Shown here: one piece after another, positions 1-7,399 of the stretch
How positions within the stretch are numbered: position 1 is the stretch's first letter
Layout: the number at the start of each line of letters is the position of its first letter
From: an uncultured Collinsella sp.
Lineage (GTDB): Bacteria; Actinomycetota; Coriobacteriia; Coriobacteriales; Coriobacteriaceae
Assembly: GCA_900554465.1 (NCBI GenBank)
Contig: USHF01000019.1
Coordinates: forward strand, 1-13,262
Reading direction: 5' to 3'
Length of the DNA stretch: 13,262 nt
Program-made: the position numbers and the translations under genes
Notes under the pieces: model-generated
Seen by the model: only the letters and a program-made list of their open reading frames with translations
What the model was told of the DNA's origin: nothing
Databases searched by the model: none

Positions 1-135
1 ATAAGAGACAGCCTCCCTGCCGTCACTTTCTTCAACCAGTTCTTGTTGCTCGCCGCTTCGCGGCTCGGCGGCCCCGTTCTCCGCGGCGGGGTTTGTCTAA
101 GGATCTTGCTGAAGCTCTGCCTTTGGCTCAAATGG
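1..135. other. Left-edge noncoding stretch with two small GC hairpins
   Basis: No gene start, ribosome binding site or recognisable protein is visible here on either strand. Frames stay open by chance because the stretch is short and GC-rich. Two small hairpins can be drawn: GCCGC (52-56) with GCGGC (60-64) around a 3-base loop, and CCCCG (72-76) with CGGGG (87-91) around a 10-base loop followed by TTTGTCT. The second could be a weak plus-strand terminator for a gene lying left of the window. I cannot name any function. Confidence 0.3.
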
Positions 136-167
136 AAACGGGGGACGCATCTGCATCCCCCGTTTTT
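136..167. terminator. Intrinsic terminator downstream of the phosphoesterase gene, probably bidirectional
   Basis: A perfect 10-bp stem, AAACGGGGGA (136-145) with TCCCCCGTTT (156-165), encloses a 10-base loop. On the plus strand the second arm runs into TTTTTG, a good U-tract. On the minus strand the hairpin is followed by GTTTCCATTT, a weaker tract, and it begins 9 bp past the stop codon of the metallophosphoesterase at 175. It therefore probably ends that transcript and may also stop plus-strand transcripts entering from the left. Confidence 0.75.
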
Positions 168-174
168 GTTGCGG

Positions 175-642
175 TTACTCCAAGTCAATAAACTTGGTGC
201 TTAGGATCTTGCCGTCTTTAACGAGCATTCTGGCCATGGTGGGGCCTCGGGTGCCTCTGGGGTAGCTGGCGCTGCCCGGGTTGAGGACTAGGCAGCGGCC
301 CACCTGGGCTTCTTTGGTTACGTGGGTGTGGCCGTTGATGGCTACGTCTACGGATCCCACCGGAAGGTCTTCGCGGTAGTGGGCTACGGCAAATTTGAGG
401 CCTTCGTAGGTAAAGAGCGCAAGACGGTCTACATCGGGGCCGTAGTCGCGGTAGTAATCGTTGTTGCCCAATACGGCCCGTACAGGGGCGATGGTGCACA
501 GGTGCTCGTAGTCCATCTCTGACGTGAGGTCGCCGGCGTGGATGATCAGGTCTGCGCCCTCAAGCTCATCCAAGAGCGCAGGCGATAAATAGCCGTGGGT
601 GTCCGAGATGATGTCGATACGCTTGGCGCTTGCACTGTTCAT
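175..642 (-). CDS. YfcE/MJ0936-family metallophosphoesterase
   Basis: The 155-residue product has the full set of calcineurin-like phosphoesterase motifs in a compact YfcE-type protein. These are D14-x-H16 (ISDTHG), G37-D38 (HAGDLT), G59-N-N-D62, H88 (VAHYRED) and G104-H-T-H107 (INGHTHV), followed by LNPGS. These residues bind two divalent metals in this family, whose members hydrolyse phosphodiesters or small phosphate esters in the cytoplasm; the natural substrate here cannot be told. There is no signal peptide or membrane segment, and the length matches the family. The ATG at 642 is preceded by GGAAGGG (648-654) with a 5-base spacer. The gene stands alone: the terminator of the regulator gene lies 40 bp upstream and another terminator lies downstream. 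I found no convincing promoter in the short gap, so some read-through past the upstream terminator may feed it. Confidence 0.93.
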   Translation of the reverse strand: MNSASAKRIDIISDTHGYLSPALLDELEGADLIIHAGDLTSEMDYEHLCTIAPVRAVLGNNDYYRDYGPDVDRLALFTYEGLKFAVAHYREDLPVGSVDVAINGHTHVTKEAQVGRCLVLNPGSASYPRGTRGPTMARMLVKDGKILSTKFIDLE

Positions 643-681
643 GGGATCCCTTCCGCAAAAAACGATTCGGCAGATACATAC

Positions 682-732
682 AAAAAAGGCCCCACGGCTC
701 CGCAGACGATGGGTCTACAGGGCTGCGGGGCC
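682..732 (-). terminator. Strong intrinsic terminator ending the glycosyltransferase-kinase-regulator operon
   Basis: On the minus strand, about six bases after the stop codon of the LytTR regulator, an approximately 15-bp stem (732-718 pairing with 702-688, two mismatches and two G-U pairs) closed by GGCCCC/GGGGCC is followed directly by TTTTTT (687-682). The loop is 15 bases. This is the clearest intrinsic terminator in the window and fixes the 3' end of the operon. Confidence 0.85.
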
Positions 733-738
733 AGTGCG

Positions 739-1455
739 CTAGAGACTCAAGGCCTTCTTGAGCGGCACGACGCGGCGGCGCGAAACCGGCACGCGTTCGT
801 CGACGCCCGTTATGCCCAGCTGGATGGCGCCCGAGGGCACCGTCTCGACGTCCGTAACGCACGCCAAGTTGACGATATAGCGGCGGTGAACACGGAAGAA
901 GCCAAAGTCGCAGAGCTTGGCCTCAAACTGCGCCAGCGAGGTCGTCGACAAAAAGCGATCATCGACGGTATAGATGCAGGAGTAATCGTCCTTGGCCATG
1001 ATAAAGCGGATGTCGTCCACGGGAATGAGCACCTTGCGGCCGCCCTTTTCCACCGGGATACGCTCGATGGTCACTTTGCTGTCCGTAACCGGCTTGGCGC
1101 GTTGCATGACCTTCTCGATCGCGCGATCCAAGCGAGCTTCCTCGACAGGCTTCATCAGATAATCGACGGCATCGACGTCGAATGCCTCGACCGCATGGTC
1201 GCTATACGCAGTCACAAACACGATCGCCGGCGGATTTTTGAGCTTATGCAGCGCCTCGGCAAGTTGCAGGCCCGAGGCACCGGGCATCGAGATATCGAGA
1301 AACACGACATCCACGCGACTTTCCATAAGCATCTCGATGGCGGAGCGGACGCTCGACGCCTCCGTGATCGTGCCGATCTTGCCCGTTTGCTCGAGCAGGA
1401 AGCGAAGCTCCGAGCGAGCCGGCGCCTCATCATCCACAATCATCGCACGCAGCAT
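739..1455 (-). CDS. LytTR-family response regulator (first pair)
   Basis: This 238-residue cytoplasmic transcription regulator has a receiver domain (about 1-120) and a LytTR DNA-binding domain (about 133-236). The receiver shows the acidic pocket D8-D9-E10, phospho-acceptor D54 (VFLDISMPG), T82 and K102 (YLMKP). The LytTR part shows GGRKVLIPVDDI, FFRVHRRYIVNL and PVSRRR, all typical. LytTR proteins bind pairs of short direct repeats. I chose ATG 1455 because GAAAGG (1466-1471) lies 10 bases upstream; an in-frame TTG at 1476 would add seven residues but has no ribosome binding site. It follows the LytS-type kinase by 72 bp, presumably its partner, and ends at a strong terminator. It is about as long as, and clearly similar to, the second regulator at 6625-7359. 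Confidence 0.94.
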   Translation of the reverse strand: MLRAMIVDDEAPARSELRFLLEQTGKIGTITEASSVRSAIEMLMESRVDVVFLDISMPGASGLQLAEALHKLKNPPAIVFVTAYSDHAVEAFDVDAVDYLMKPVEEARLDRAIEKVMQRAKPVTDSKVTIERIPVEKGGRKVLIPVDDIRFIMAKDDYSCIYTVDDRFLSTTSLAQFEAKLCDFGFFRVHRRYIVNLACVTDVETVPSGAIQLGITGVDERVPVSRRRVVPLKKALSL

Positions 1456-1465
1456 AGGGATAAAA

Positions 1466-1471
1466 CCTTTC
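1466..1471 (-). promoter_or_regulatory. Ribosome binding site deciding the regulator start
   Basis: GAAAGG on the minus strand sits 10 bases before ATG 1455. The alternative TTG at 1476 lies upstream of it and has no purine-rich sequence in front. This supports the shorter form of the regulator. Confidence 0.6.
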
Positions 1472-1480
1472 GTCAACTAA

Positions 1481-1518
1481 CTACGCCGGGCATCCGTCGC
1501 ATGACGTTGAGCCCGTAG
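1481..1518 (-). other. Possible RNA structure between kinase and regulator genes
   Basis: In the 72-bp gap between the kinase stop and the regulator start, CTAC/GTAG and GGGC/GCCC pair with a 3-base bulge. Inside this lies a small CGTC-GCAT-GACG hairpin (1495-1506). There is no U-tract, so it is not a standard terminator. It could affect mRNA processing or the kinase-to-regulator ratio, or be fortuitous at this GC content. Confidence 0.3.
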
Positions 1519-1527
1519 CCTTTTATT

Positions 1528-2871
1528 TTACTCTTGAATGTCAAAGATGCTCTCTGACAAATCAAGATGAAGAAGCACTTTGGTGCCCTTGCCCGGCGCC
1601 GATTCGACACGCGTATAGGAGTGCGGCCCAAAAAAGCGATGGATGCGCTCCGAAATATTGTGCATGGCCACACCGGCGCCGCCACCCTGGGGAGAGCTGG
1701 CGTCGGGACGGGCAGAGCGCTCGTCAAACAGTCTGGCGGCGGTACCCTCATCCATGCCCACGCCATTATCGGCCACGGCAATCAAGATTGCATCCTCGCC
1801 GTCTTGGTGAACGGTCACGTCGATCCTCAGGGCGTCGTCATCGCCCATACCATGACGCACGGCGTTCTCGACAATCGGCTGGATCACGAACGCCGGCACC
1901 AGCGTATCTTCCACATCCTCGGACACATCGAACGTCGCAAGCACGCGGTCCTCGCCAAAGCGGGCCTTCTCAAAGGTAAGGTAGCGCTTGGTCTGTGCGA
2001 CCTCGCGCGAGACCGGAATAAGCGATCCCGAGCTGTCGAGCGTGGCGCGATAGAACGATGAGAACTCACGAAGCAGTTCGCGGGCCCTCAGCGGGTCGGT
2101 GCGCGTAAACGATGCAATGGTGTTCAGCGTGTTGAACAGGAAGTGCGGGTTAATCTGCGCCTGCAGCGCACGCACCTCGGCGCGCGCTGTGAGTTCCTTT
2201 TGCACCTCGAGCTCGTGGATGGCGAGCTGCGTGGACAAAATCTCGGCAAAGCCCGAGGCAAGCGCGTACTGGGTACGGTCGACGGCGCGCGGGGTCTTGT
2301 AGTAGAACTTGAGCGTGCCGACGGTACGATCGCCCACCTTGATGGGGGCGATAATGCCGGCGGGGACTTGGTTGTGCGAGCCGTCCGAGCCCACGACATC
2401 CACCATACGGTTGAACGACTGCACGATGCCATGTTCGATAACGTAGCGTGTGGCAAGCGTGTGGATGGGAGAATCTGGCAGTAGTTTTTCCTCAAACTCG
2501 CCCGCGCAGGCAAGCACGTTGTCCTCGTCGGTGATGGCCACCGTCATGGCGCGCGTCTCGGGCAAAATGCGCTGGCACACCAAACGCGCCGACTCCTGTG
2601 TCAAACCGCCCTTAATGTCCTCGAGCATGGCCGAGGCCACCGAGAGCGTCTCCTCGGTGTACTGGGAGCGCACCGAATCGGGATTGAGCGTCAAAAAGAT
2701 AAAGATGCACAGAAAGATGCACAGCAGCGCGCAGGCAATCACCGTGGCGATCGGCTCGATACCGGTCACCAGGGCAAAAATAAAGTACACCAGCACGCAA
2801 ATGGCGCAGGCAACGGCAATGATGCGAAAGATTGATAATGAACTATCGCGCTGGGCGCGGCGGTCGATCAT
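1528..2871 (-). CDS. LytS-type sensor histidine kinase (first pair)
   Basis: The 447-residue product is a membrane sensor kinase that would phosphorylate the LytTR regulator encoded just downstream. Two adjacent membrane segments (about 17-36 and 41-62) are separated by only a few residues, so there is almost no extracellular loop. A GAF-like region follows (about 70-215, with PAGIIAPIKVGDRTVGTLKFYY). Next come the His_kinase motif (LQAQINPHFLFN, phospho-acceptor H243) and a HATPase core with the N-box N336 (IVENAVRHG), D368 (DNGVGM) and a glycine box G398-A-G400-V-A-M-H-N405. Classical LytS has a longer multi-helix 5TMR membrane domain, which is missing here. The ATG at 2871 overlaps the TGA of the upstream glycosyltransferase in ATGA, so the two are translationally coupled. 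The signal sensed is unknown. Confidence 0.94.
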   Translation of the reverse strand: MIDRRAQRDSSLSIFRIIAVACAICVLVYFIFALVTGIEPIATVIACALLCIFLCIFIFLTLNPDSVRSQYTEETLSVASAMLEDIKGGLTQESARLVCQRILPETRAMTVAITDEDNVLACAGEFEEKLLPDSPIHTLATRYVIEHGIVQSFNRMVDVVGSDGSHNQVPAGIIAPIKVGDRTVGTLKFYYKTPRAVDRTQYALASGFAEILSTQLAIHELEVQKELTARAEVRALQAQINPHFLFNTLNTIASFTRTDPLRARELLREFSSFYRATLDSSGSLIPVSREVAQTKRYLTFEKARFGEDRVLATFDVSEDVEDTLVPAFVIQPIVENAVRHGMGDDDALRIDVTVHQDGEDAILIAVADNGVGMDEGTAARLFDERSARPDASSPQGGGAGVAMHNISERIHRFFGPHSYTRVESAPGKGTKVLLHLDLSESIFDIQE

Positions 2872-4055
2872 TCGGCCCCCTCCAGGATACTGATCAGTTG
2901 TGCGTCACGCCAAAGCCCGTCCATGATCTTGGGCCAAAAGCTCTGGAAACGCAGGTAGCTTGCAGCGTTTTGGCGTGCATAGGCCTTTGCCTCGTCGATA
3001 CCATGGCGCCAGATGCGCAGGTAGCCCTCATGCTCGCGGGTAAACACGCTGCGGACCATAGCGGTCTTGCGCACGCGGTCGTCGAGCTCGCGCGAAATCC
3101 ACGGGCCCGGGTAGGGCATGAGTGATGCCGCCGTAACGGGAATGAGCTCCTTTTGATGCGCGGCGAATGTCAACTTGGCCCGTTCGTAGTACCAACGGTA
3201 TACATCCTGCATAAAGCGCGGTGAGCGCTTTTCGGACTCCGGAGGCAGATGGCGCACGGTCCACTCGTTATCGAACCACACGTCGTAGCCAAACATGCGC
3301 ATGTTAAAGAGGTAATCCAAGTCCTCGCCGCGGGTGATAAACGGGTCAAAGGCCACACGCGTAAAGGCGCGGGCGTGCAGGGCCATCAGGCCGCCGCACA
3401 CGTAGTTGGAGCGCGAGATGCGGGTGCCCGAGAGCGCCTTTTTCATCCAACGGTTGAACTCGATGCGCTTGGTCCACCAACGATGGCAGATGCCTGCCTT
3501 GTCCGTGGGAGCCAGCGGCGAGCCGTCGCGATCGTAGAAATAGCCGCTCTTGACCAAGATAGGCAAGCCCTGACGCGTCTGCTGCCCCAACGCATAGGTC
3601 GCGCGCTTCATAAAGTCGGCGTCGATGACAGTCTCATCGTCATCCAAAAAGATAACCGCGTCATGCCCCAGCACAGCGGCACAGGCCAGCCCCATGTTGC
3701 GGATGGCACCGTAGCCTCGCAGGCTCACGCACTCGCCCGAACCCTTGGGCGCGATCTGAGCAACCCGATCTGCGATGCGCGAGGCCTGGGTGTTGGTGAC
3801 AACGGTGACCTTGAGCGTGGGATGCGCGTCGACAATCTCGTGCACGCGCAGCGACACATCGGCTGTGGCAGAAACGGGACAGACCACCAAAAGGATGATG
3901 CGCGGGATGTCGCGCACCTGCTCAAGCGAGGCCAGGCAGCGGTCGAGTTCGGGATTGTCGGCGTTGAGTCGTGTCGAATGGTCATAGGTGCCAGGGGCGT
4001 TTGCGCGAGCGTCATCGCCCGCCCAATACGTTGGAATCACGACCGTGGCGTTCAT
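2868..4055 (-). CDS. Family 2 glycosyltransferase
   Basis: The 395-residue protein opens with the GT-A strand typical of family 2 (VVIPTYW, residues 5-11). It carries the metal- and nucleotide-sugar-binding acidic motif D138-D-D140 (IFLDDDETV) and an acceptor-side G243-E-D245 motif (TRGEDLDYLF), followed by W260, H269 and an arginine-rich stretch. RNMGLA at 119-124 also fits the family. It should transfer a sugar from an activated donor to a glycan or lipid acceptor at the inner face of the membrane; neither donor nor acceptor can be told. No confident membrane helix is visible, so it may be soluble or peripheral. The ATG at 4055 has GGGAGGG (4062-4068) six bases upstream. Its stop overlaps the kinase start by 4 bp, making it the first gene of a glycosyltransferase-kinase-regulator operon. 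Confidence 0.88.
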   Translation of the reverse strand: MNATVVIPTYWAGDDARANAPGTYDHSTRLNADNPELDRCLASLEQVRDIPRIILLVVCPVSATADVSLRVHEIVDAHPTLKVTVVTNTQASRIADRVAQIAPKGSGECVSLRGYGAIRNMGLACAAVLGHDAVIFLDDDETVIDADFMKRATYALGQQTRQGLPILVKSGYFYDRDGSPLAPTDKAGICHRWWTKRIEFNRWMKKALSGTRISRSNYVCGGLMALHARAFTRVAFDPFITRGEDLDYLFNMRMFGYDVWFDNEWTVRHLPPESEKRSPRFMQDVYRWYYERAKLTFAAHQKELIPVTAASLMPYPGPWISRELDDRVRKTAMVRSVFTREHEGYLRIWRHGIDEAKAYARQNAASYLRFQSFWPKIMDGLWRDAQLISILEGAE

Positions 4056-4076
4056 GCCTTACCCTCCCTGCAACAC

Positions 4077-4111
4077 AAAAACGGGACGCCGCCAAACACA
4101 GGCGACGCCCC
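4077..4111 (-). terminator. Intrinsic terminator hairpin just before the glycosyltransferase gene
   Basis: On the minus strand an 11-bp stem with two mismatches (4111-4101 with 4093-4083, loop 4100-4094) is followed by TTTTT (4081-4077). It lies about 115 bp past the stop of the MFS gene and would end that transcript. Because its U-tract lies only 21 bases before the glycosyltransferase ATG at 4055, any promoter upstream of it must transcribe through it, so it may also act as an attenuator. Confidence 0.7.
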
Positions 4112-4128
4112 GCGACCTAGCTGACTCC

Positions 4129-4134
4129 ATCATA
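4129..4134 (-). promoter_or_regulatory. Candidate -10 box upstream of the glycosyltransferase operon
   Basis: TATGAT on the minus strand is a good -10 match (5 of 6), but the bases around 17 upstream (GAACAA) make a poor -35. If it is used, transcription would start near 4122 and run through the terminator hairpin at 4077-4111 before reaching the gene. The call rests on one hexamer. Confidence 0.3.
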
Positions 4135-4226
4135 CCCACTTGGGCTAATCATTGTTCGAAAGTCAGAATGTTTATTGCGGATAACCCCAAAAGAGTATCG
4201 CGGCGGACGCAATTACCGGCAAGTTC

Positions 4227-5486
4227 CTATGCGGCCTGCTCTGCCGTCTGAGACATGCGGGACAGACGGACCAGCAGCACAAAGCCCACCACCAGCAGCA
4301 CGCCAATGGAAAGGACGCCCAGCGACGGGTTGCCGGTCAGCGAGGTGACGACCGACACCAGGAAGGTGCCCATAACGCTTGCATAGCGGCCAAAGATATC
4401 AAAGAAGCCGTAGTACTCGTTGGACTTTTCCTTGGGAATAATGCGGCCAAAGTAGCTGCGGCTCAGCGCCTGCACGCCGCCTTGGAACAGGCCGACCAAA
4501 ATGGCAAGCACCCAAAACTCAAAGGCGGTCTTGAGGAAGAACGCGGCAAAGAGCACGATGCCCATATAGGCGGCGACGGCCACCAAGATCATATTGAGCG
4601 TGCCCACGCGACCGGCAAGCTTGCCGTAGATGATGGCGGACGGGAAGGCCACAAACTGCGTAACGAGCAGAGCCAGCACCAGTTGGGTCGAGTCGATGCC
4701 CAAAGCCGATCCATAGCTGGTTGCCATGGAAATGACCGTGTGCACGCCGTCGATGTAGAAGAAGAACGCGATCATGTAGACCAGCACGGTCTTGTTGTGG
4801 GCGATCTCGCGCATGGTGTGTCCGACCTCGGAGAACACGCCGCCCACGATGTGGCCGATGGTGTCCTCGGGACCACGCTCGCGACCGTACTTCTGCTTAT
4901 AGGTGCGAATGAGCGGCAGGGTAAAGATGAGCCACCAGGCGCCGGTGATGACAAACGACAGACGCGTTGCTAGCATGGTGGGGATACCAAGAGCGGAACC
5001 ACCCATGATAAGCGCCAGGCAGATGATGAACGGCACGGTGGAACCGATGTAGCCCCAGGCATAGCCCGAGCTGGACACGGCGTCCATGCGCTCGTCGGTG
5101 GTAATGTCGGGCAGCATGGCGTCGTAGAACGTCATAGAAGAGTTAAGGCCGATGGTGCACAGCACGTACACGGTCAAAAATGCCATGGCGGACATTGGGA
5201 TAGCCTGCGCCAGGCAAAGAACCAGGCCCGTGAGGAAGAAGCCCAAGAAGAACTTGATCTTGTTGCCGGCGTAATCGGCAAGCGCACCCAGAATGGGCAT
5301 GAGCATGGCAATGACCAGCGAGGCAATCGTCTGCGCGTTGCCCCAAGCGACCACCAGGTCTGCCGAGGAAGCACCGGTATTGATGGCGTTAAAGTAGATG
5401 GGCACCACCGAGGTATTGAGCAGCACGAGGGCCGAGTTTCCCACATCGTACATGACCCAGTTACGCTCGAGCTTGGTGTATTTCAT
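4227..5486 (-). CDS. UMF1/Atg22-like major facilitator superfamily transporter
   Basis: The 419-residue protein is an integral membrane transporter with about 12 hydrophobic helices. It shows the pattern of the UMF1 (Atg22-like) branch of the MFS: an N-terminal YDVGNSA motif; GALADYAGNKIKFF after the second helix (the MFS loop 2-3 signature); the YDAMLPDIT..ERMDAVSSSGYAWGYIGS block; and near the C-terminus GGVQALSRSYFGRIIP followed by NEYYGFFDIFGRYASVMG. Members of this group are related to yeast vacuolar amino-acid effluxers; bacterial substrates are mostly unknown. The length is normal and complete. AAGGG (5496-5500) lies nine bases before ATG 5486. It appears to be a single-gene unit with a terminator beyond it at 4077-4111. 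I found no clear promoter in the 101-bp gap upstream, although TGGACA and TACGAT elements are present at poor spacing. Confidence 0.9.
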   Translation of the reverse strand: MKYTKLERNWVMYDVGNSALVLLNTSVVPIYFNAINTGASSADLVVAWGNAQTIASLVIAMLMPILGALADYAGNKIKFFLGFFLTGLVLCLAQAIPMSAMAFLTVYVLCTIGLNSSMTFYDAMLPDITTDERMDAVSSSGYAWGYIGSTVPFIICLALIMGGSALGIPTMLATRLSFVITGAWWLIFTLPLIRTYKQKYGRERGPEDTIGHIVGGVFSEVGHTMREIAHNKTVLVYMIAFFFYIDGVHTVISMATSYGSALGIDSTQLVLALLVTQFVAFPSAIIYGKLAGRVGTLNMILVAVAAYMGIVLFAAFFLKTAFEFWVLAILVGLFQGGVQALSRSYFGRIIPKEKSNEYYGFFDIFGRYASVMGTFLVSVVTSLTGNPSLGVLSIGVLLVVGFVLLVRLSRMSQTAEQAA

Positions 5487-5587
5487 GGACAGGGACCCTT
5501 CGTATTCGCCCGATATGCAGTTAGTTCATCGTACCCCAATTGTCCAGAAGCGCCGGTAAGGATTCGGCAAAGGGGCACGCATGGGCC

Positions 5588-6532
5588 CTACTCCTCGCGG
5601 TCGAACTCCTCGTCGGCGCCGAGCACGCGACCGCTGTAATTGACATGGTTGGTCACGGCATCCATGTCACCGGTCTCGATAAAACGTGCGACCGTGCATT
5701 CGTAATCGAGCAGCGCGCGGTCAAAGACCTCGGGGAAGCTCTCGGTCGAGACTTCATCGGTAAAGGGGTTCTTCCATGCCAAGTGGCCCAGGTTGCCGGT
5801 ACGCTCGGGCAGCTCGGTCGTCACGCGGTGCGCAAGGCCGTCGAGCAGCGAGTAGTCGTGCACCAAGCCCTCAACCAGCGAGATCGCGCGCGTCTTTACG
5901 GAGCCGGCCGGCTCAATCGCGCGGTAAAGTCGCTGCATATTGGCTACGGCAGCACCGTACTCCCCCACCGGGATATCGATGCCGTACACGCGTCCGGCAA
6001 CATAGCTCATCAGCACACCGGCAACGCGATTGATGCGATCGGTGGTAACGATCTCGCCCGCCGGCGGATAATCCTCGACCGTTGCCCCATCGCGCTTGAG
6101 CTGCAGCATCAGTACATCCAGGTCGCTCTCGATCACGGCATGGACCTGACTGCTCGAATCCTCAAGCTCTGAATCGGACTCCACGATGCCAAACTGCTGC
6201 TCATAGACAAAGGGGTGAGCGTTGCGGTCGAGCACGTAATGAGACAGCAGGCCCAGCGCAAACGCACGGCCCAGGTTGGCATCGCGCGGCAGCAGGTGCG
6301 ACACGCCATCGCGCAGACACGAGAACTGACGCGACATGCGCGACCGATGCATGACCTGCGCCAGCAGCGTGCAGTCGGAAACACGCGGTGTCAGAATGTG
6401 AAAGAAAAACGGGTCGGGGCCTTGGTTGCCCAAGATAAAGGCAATGCGCTCTTCATCGGACGTGATGACGCCCTGCGGAAGACGGTCGATGCTTTCCTCG
6501 CCAAACAGATGATGGGTGATAAGCGCGGGCAT
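5588..6532 (-). CDS. Zinc-dependent phospholipase C-fold protein
   Basis: The 314-residue product matches the zinc-dependent phospholipase C fold by pattern. H7-H8 follow the start (MPALITHHLFG), GNQGPDPFFF contains D40, LLSHYVLDRNAHPF gives H98, D102 and H106, and a later H131-x-x-x-E135 block (HAVIESDLD) follows. These histidines and acids would form a multi-metal site. Secreted bacterial phospholipases C have a signal peptide; this one has none, so it is probably cytoplasmic and its substrate may not be phosphatidylcholine. ATG 6532 is chosen because GAAAGG lies six bases upstream; an in-frame GTG at 6562 would add ten residues and has no good ribosome binding site. The gene follows the second LytTR regulator by 92 bp and has its own candidate promoter. 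Annotation as a generic zinc-dependent phospholipase C family protein is safe; the activity is inference. Confidence 0.85.
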   Translation of the reverse strand: MPALITHHLFGEESIDRLPQGVITSDEERIAFILGNQGPDPFFFHILTPRVSDCTLLAQVMHRSRMSRQFSCLRDGVSHLLPRDANLGRAFALGLLSHYVLDRNAHPFVYEQQFGIVESDSELEDSSSQVHAVIESDLDVLMLQLKRDGATVEDYPPAGEIVTTDRINRVAGVLMSYVAGRVYGIDIPVGEYGAAVANMQRLYRAIEPAGSVKTRAISLVEGLVHDYSLLDGLAHRVTTELPERTGNLGHLAWKNPFTDEVSTESFPEVFDRALLDYECTVARFIETGDMDAVTNHVNYSGRVLGADEEFDREE

Positions 6533-6538
6533 AATGAT

Positions 6539-6544
6539 CCTTTC
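6539..6544 (-). promoter_or_regulatory. Ribosome binding site deciding the phospholipase-like start
   Basis: GAAAGG on the minus strand is six bases before ATG 6532, the start that gives the common MPALITHHLFG N-terminus. It lies inside the reading frame of the longer GTG form, which argues against the longer form. Confidence 0.65.
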
Positions 6545-6564
6545 GATTTCATTCGATGCCACCC

Positions 6565-6591
6565 ATTATGCCCACCGCGCGCCCATGCCAA
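6565..6591 (-). promoter_or_regulatory. Candidate promoter for the phospholipase-like gene
   Basis: On the minus strand TTGGCA (6591-6586, 5 of 6 to the -35 consensus) is followed 15 bases later by CATAAT (6570-6565, 5 of 6 to the -10 consensus). Shifting the -35 by one base gives 16. The predicted start near 6558 leaves a leader of about 26 bases before ATG 6532. The short spacer lowers confidence. Confidence 0.4.
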
Positions 6592-6624
6592 ACCTGCGAT
6601 GGTAAACGACGGCACGCAAGCCTC

Positions 6625-7359
6625 TTACGCAAGCCCCAGGTGCGACTTGACCTCGGCGGCACGACGACGGGACACCGGCACCGTCGAGCTCACGCGGTCG
6701 AGCCTGAGCTCCATCAACCCCGTGGAGCCAATCTCAACATTGTGCACGTCTTCCAAATTGACCAGATAGCTGCGATGAACGCGAATAAAGCCCTCGGAGC
6801 CCAAGCGACGTTCGAGCGAAGAGATCGACTCATTGATCAGATATGTTCCCTCGGCGCAGACGGCGTTGCAAAAATCGGCACGCGCCTCAAAGTAGCAGAC
6901 ATCCGCCACGGGGATGAACACCTTTTTGCCCCCGCGATCCACCGTCAGGCGCAAGGGCTGGCGCGGAGCATGGACGACACGACGAACGCCCAGGGCGGCC
7001 TCGATCTTATCGAGCGCCTTTGACAGGCGGGCATCCTCGACCGGCTTGACGACGTAATCAATGGCATCGAGGTTATAGGCATCGGCCGCATACTCGGCAA
7101 ATGCCGTCACAAACACCACGACCGGCGGCGTTTTTAGGTTCTGCAGCGTCTCGGCAAGCTCGATTCCCGAGCGGCCGGGCATCGTGATATCCAAAAACAG
7201 CACGTCGGGCTTGTTCGACAGAATCGACTCCACGGCCTCGGTGACATTGCCCGCCTCGGCAATCTGTCCCACACGTGCATCCTTTTCCAGCAGATAACGT
7301 AGCTCAGCCCTAATAGGAGGCTCGTCATCAACCACCAAGATGTTCCATCCCTCGGACAT
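6625..7359 (-). CDS. LytTR-family response regulator (second pair)
   Basis: The 244-residue regulator has a receiver domain (about 5-122) with D11-D12-E13, phospho-acceptor D57 (LFLDITMPG), T85 and K105 (YVVKPVEDARL). A LytTR DNA-binding domain (about 138-242) shows GGKKVFIPVADV, FIRVHRSYLVNL and VPVSRRR. It should bind direct-repeat sites near target promoters after phosphorylation by the kinase encoded 40 bp upstream. It aligns end to end with the first regulator (739-1455); shared blocks include FLDI.MPG, PPVVVFVTA, DAIDYVVKPVE and the HRSYLVNL core, so the two are probably paralogues. The LytTR domain contains several cysteines around 175-185 (CYFEARADFCNAVC) that the first lacks. A GGGGAA purine run lies a few bases before ATG 7359. 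The C-terminus ends soon after the domain, as is normal. Confidence 0.94.
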   Translation of the reverse strand: MSEGWNILVVDDEPPIRAELRYLLEKDARVGQIAEAGNVTEAVESILSNKPDVLFLDITMPGRSGIELAETLQNLKTPPVVVFVTAFAEYAADAYNLDAIDYVVKPVEDARLSKALDKIEAALGVRRVVHAPRQPLRLTVDRGGKKVFIPVADVCYFEARADFCNAVCAEGTYLINESISSLERRLGSEGFIRVHRSYLVNLEDVHNVEIGSTGLMELRLDRVSSTVPVSRRRAAEVKSHLGLA

Positions 7360-7399
7360 ATGCGCTTCCCCTCTTTTTCTCTCTCAATCCAACCGCGCG

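Noticed and set aside
595..1518. A 307-codon open frame on the plus strand
   Set aside because: It lies opposite the LytTR regulator and its terminator, has no ribosome binding site or domain, and its D/H/R/A-rich composition is what the complement of the real codons gives.
3249..4124. A 291-codon open frame on the plus strand
   Set aside because: It is antisense to the glycosyltransferase, which has clear DDD and GED motifs in the opposite frame.
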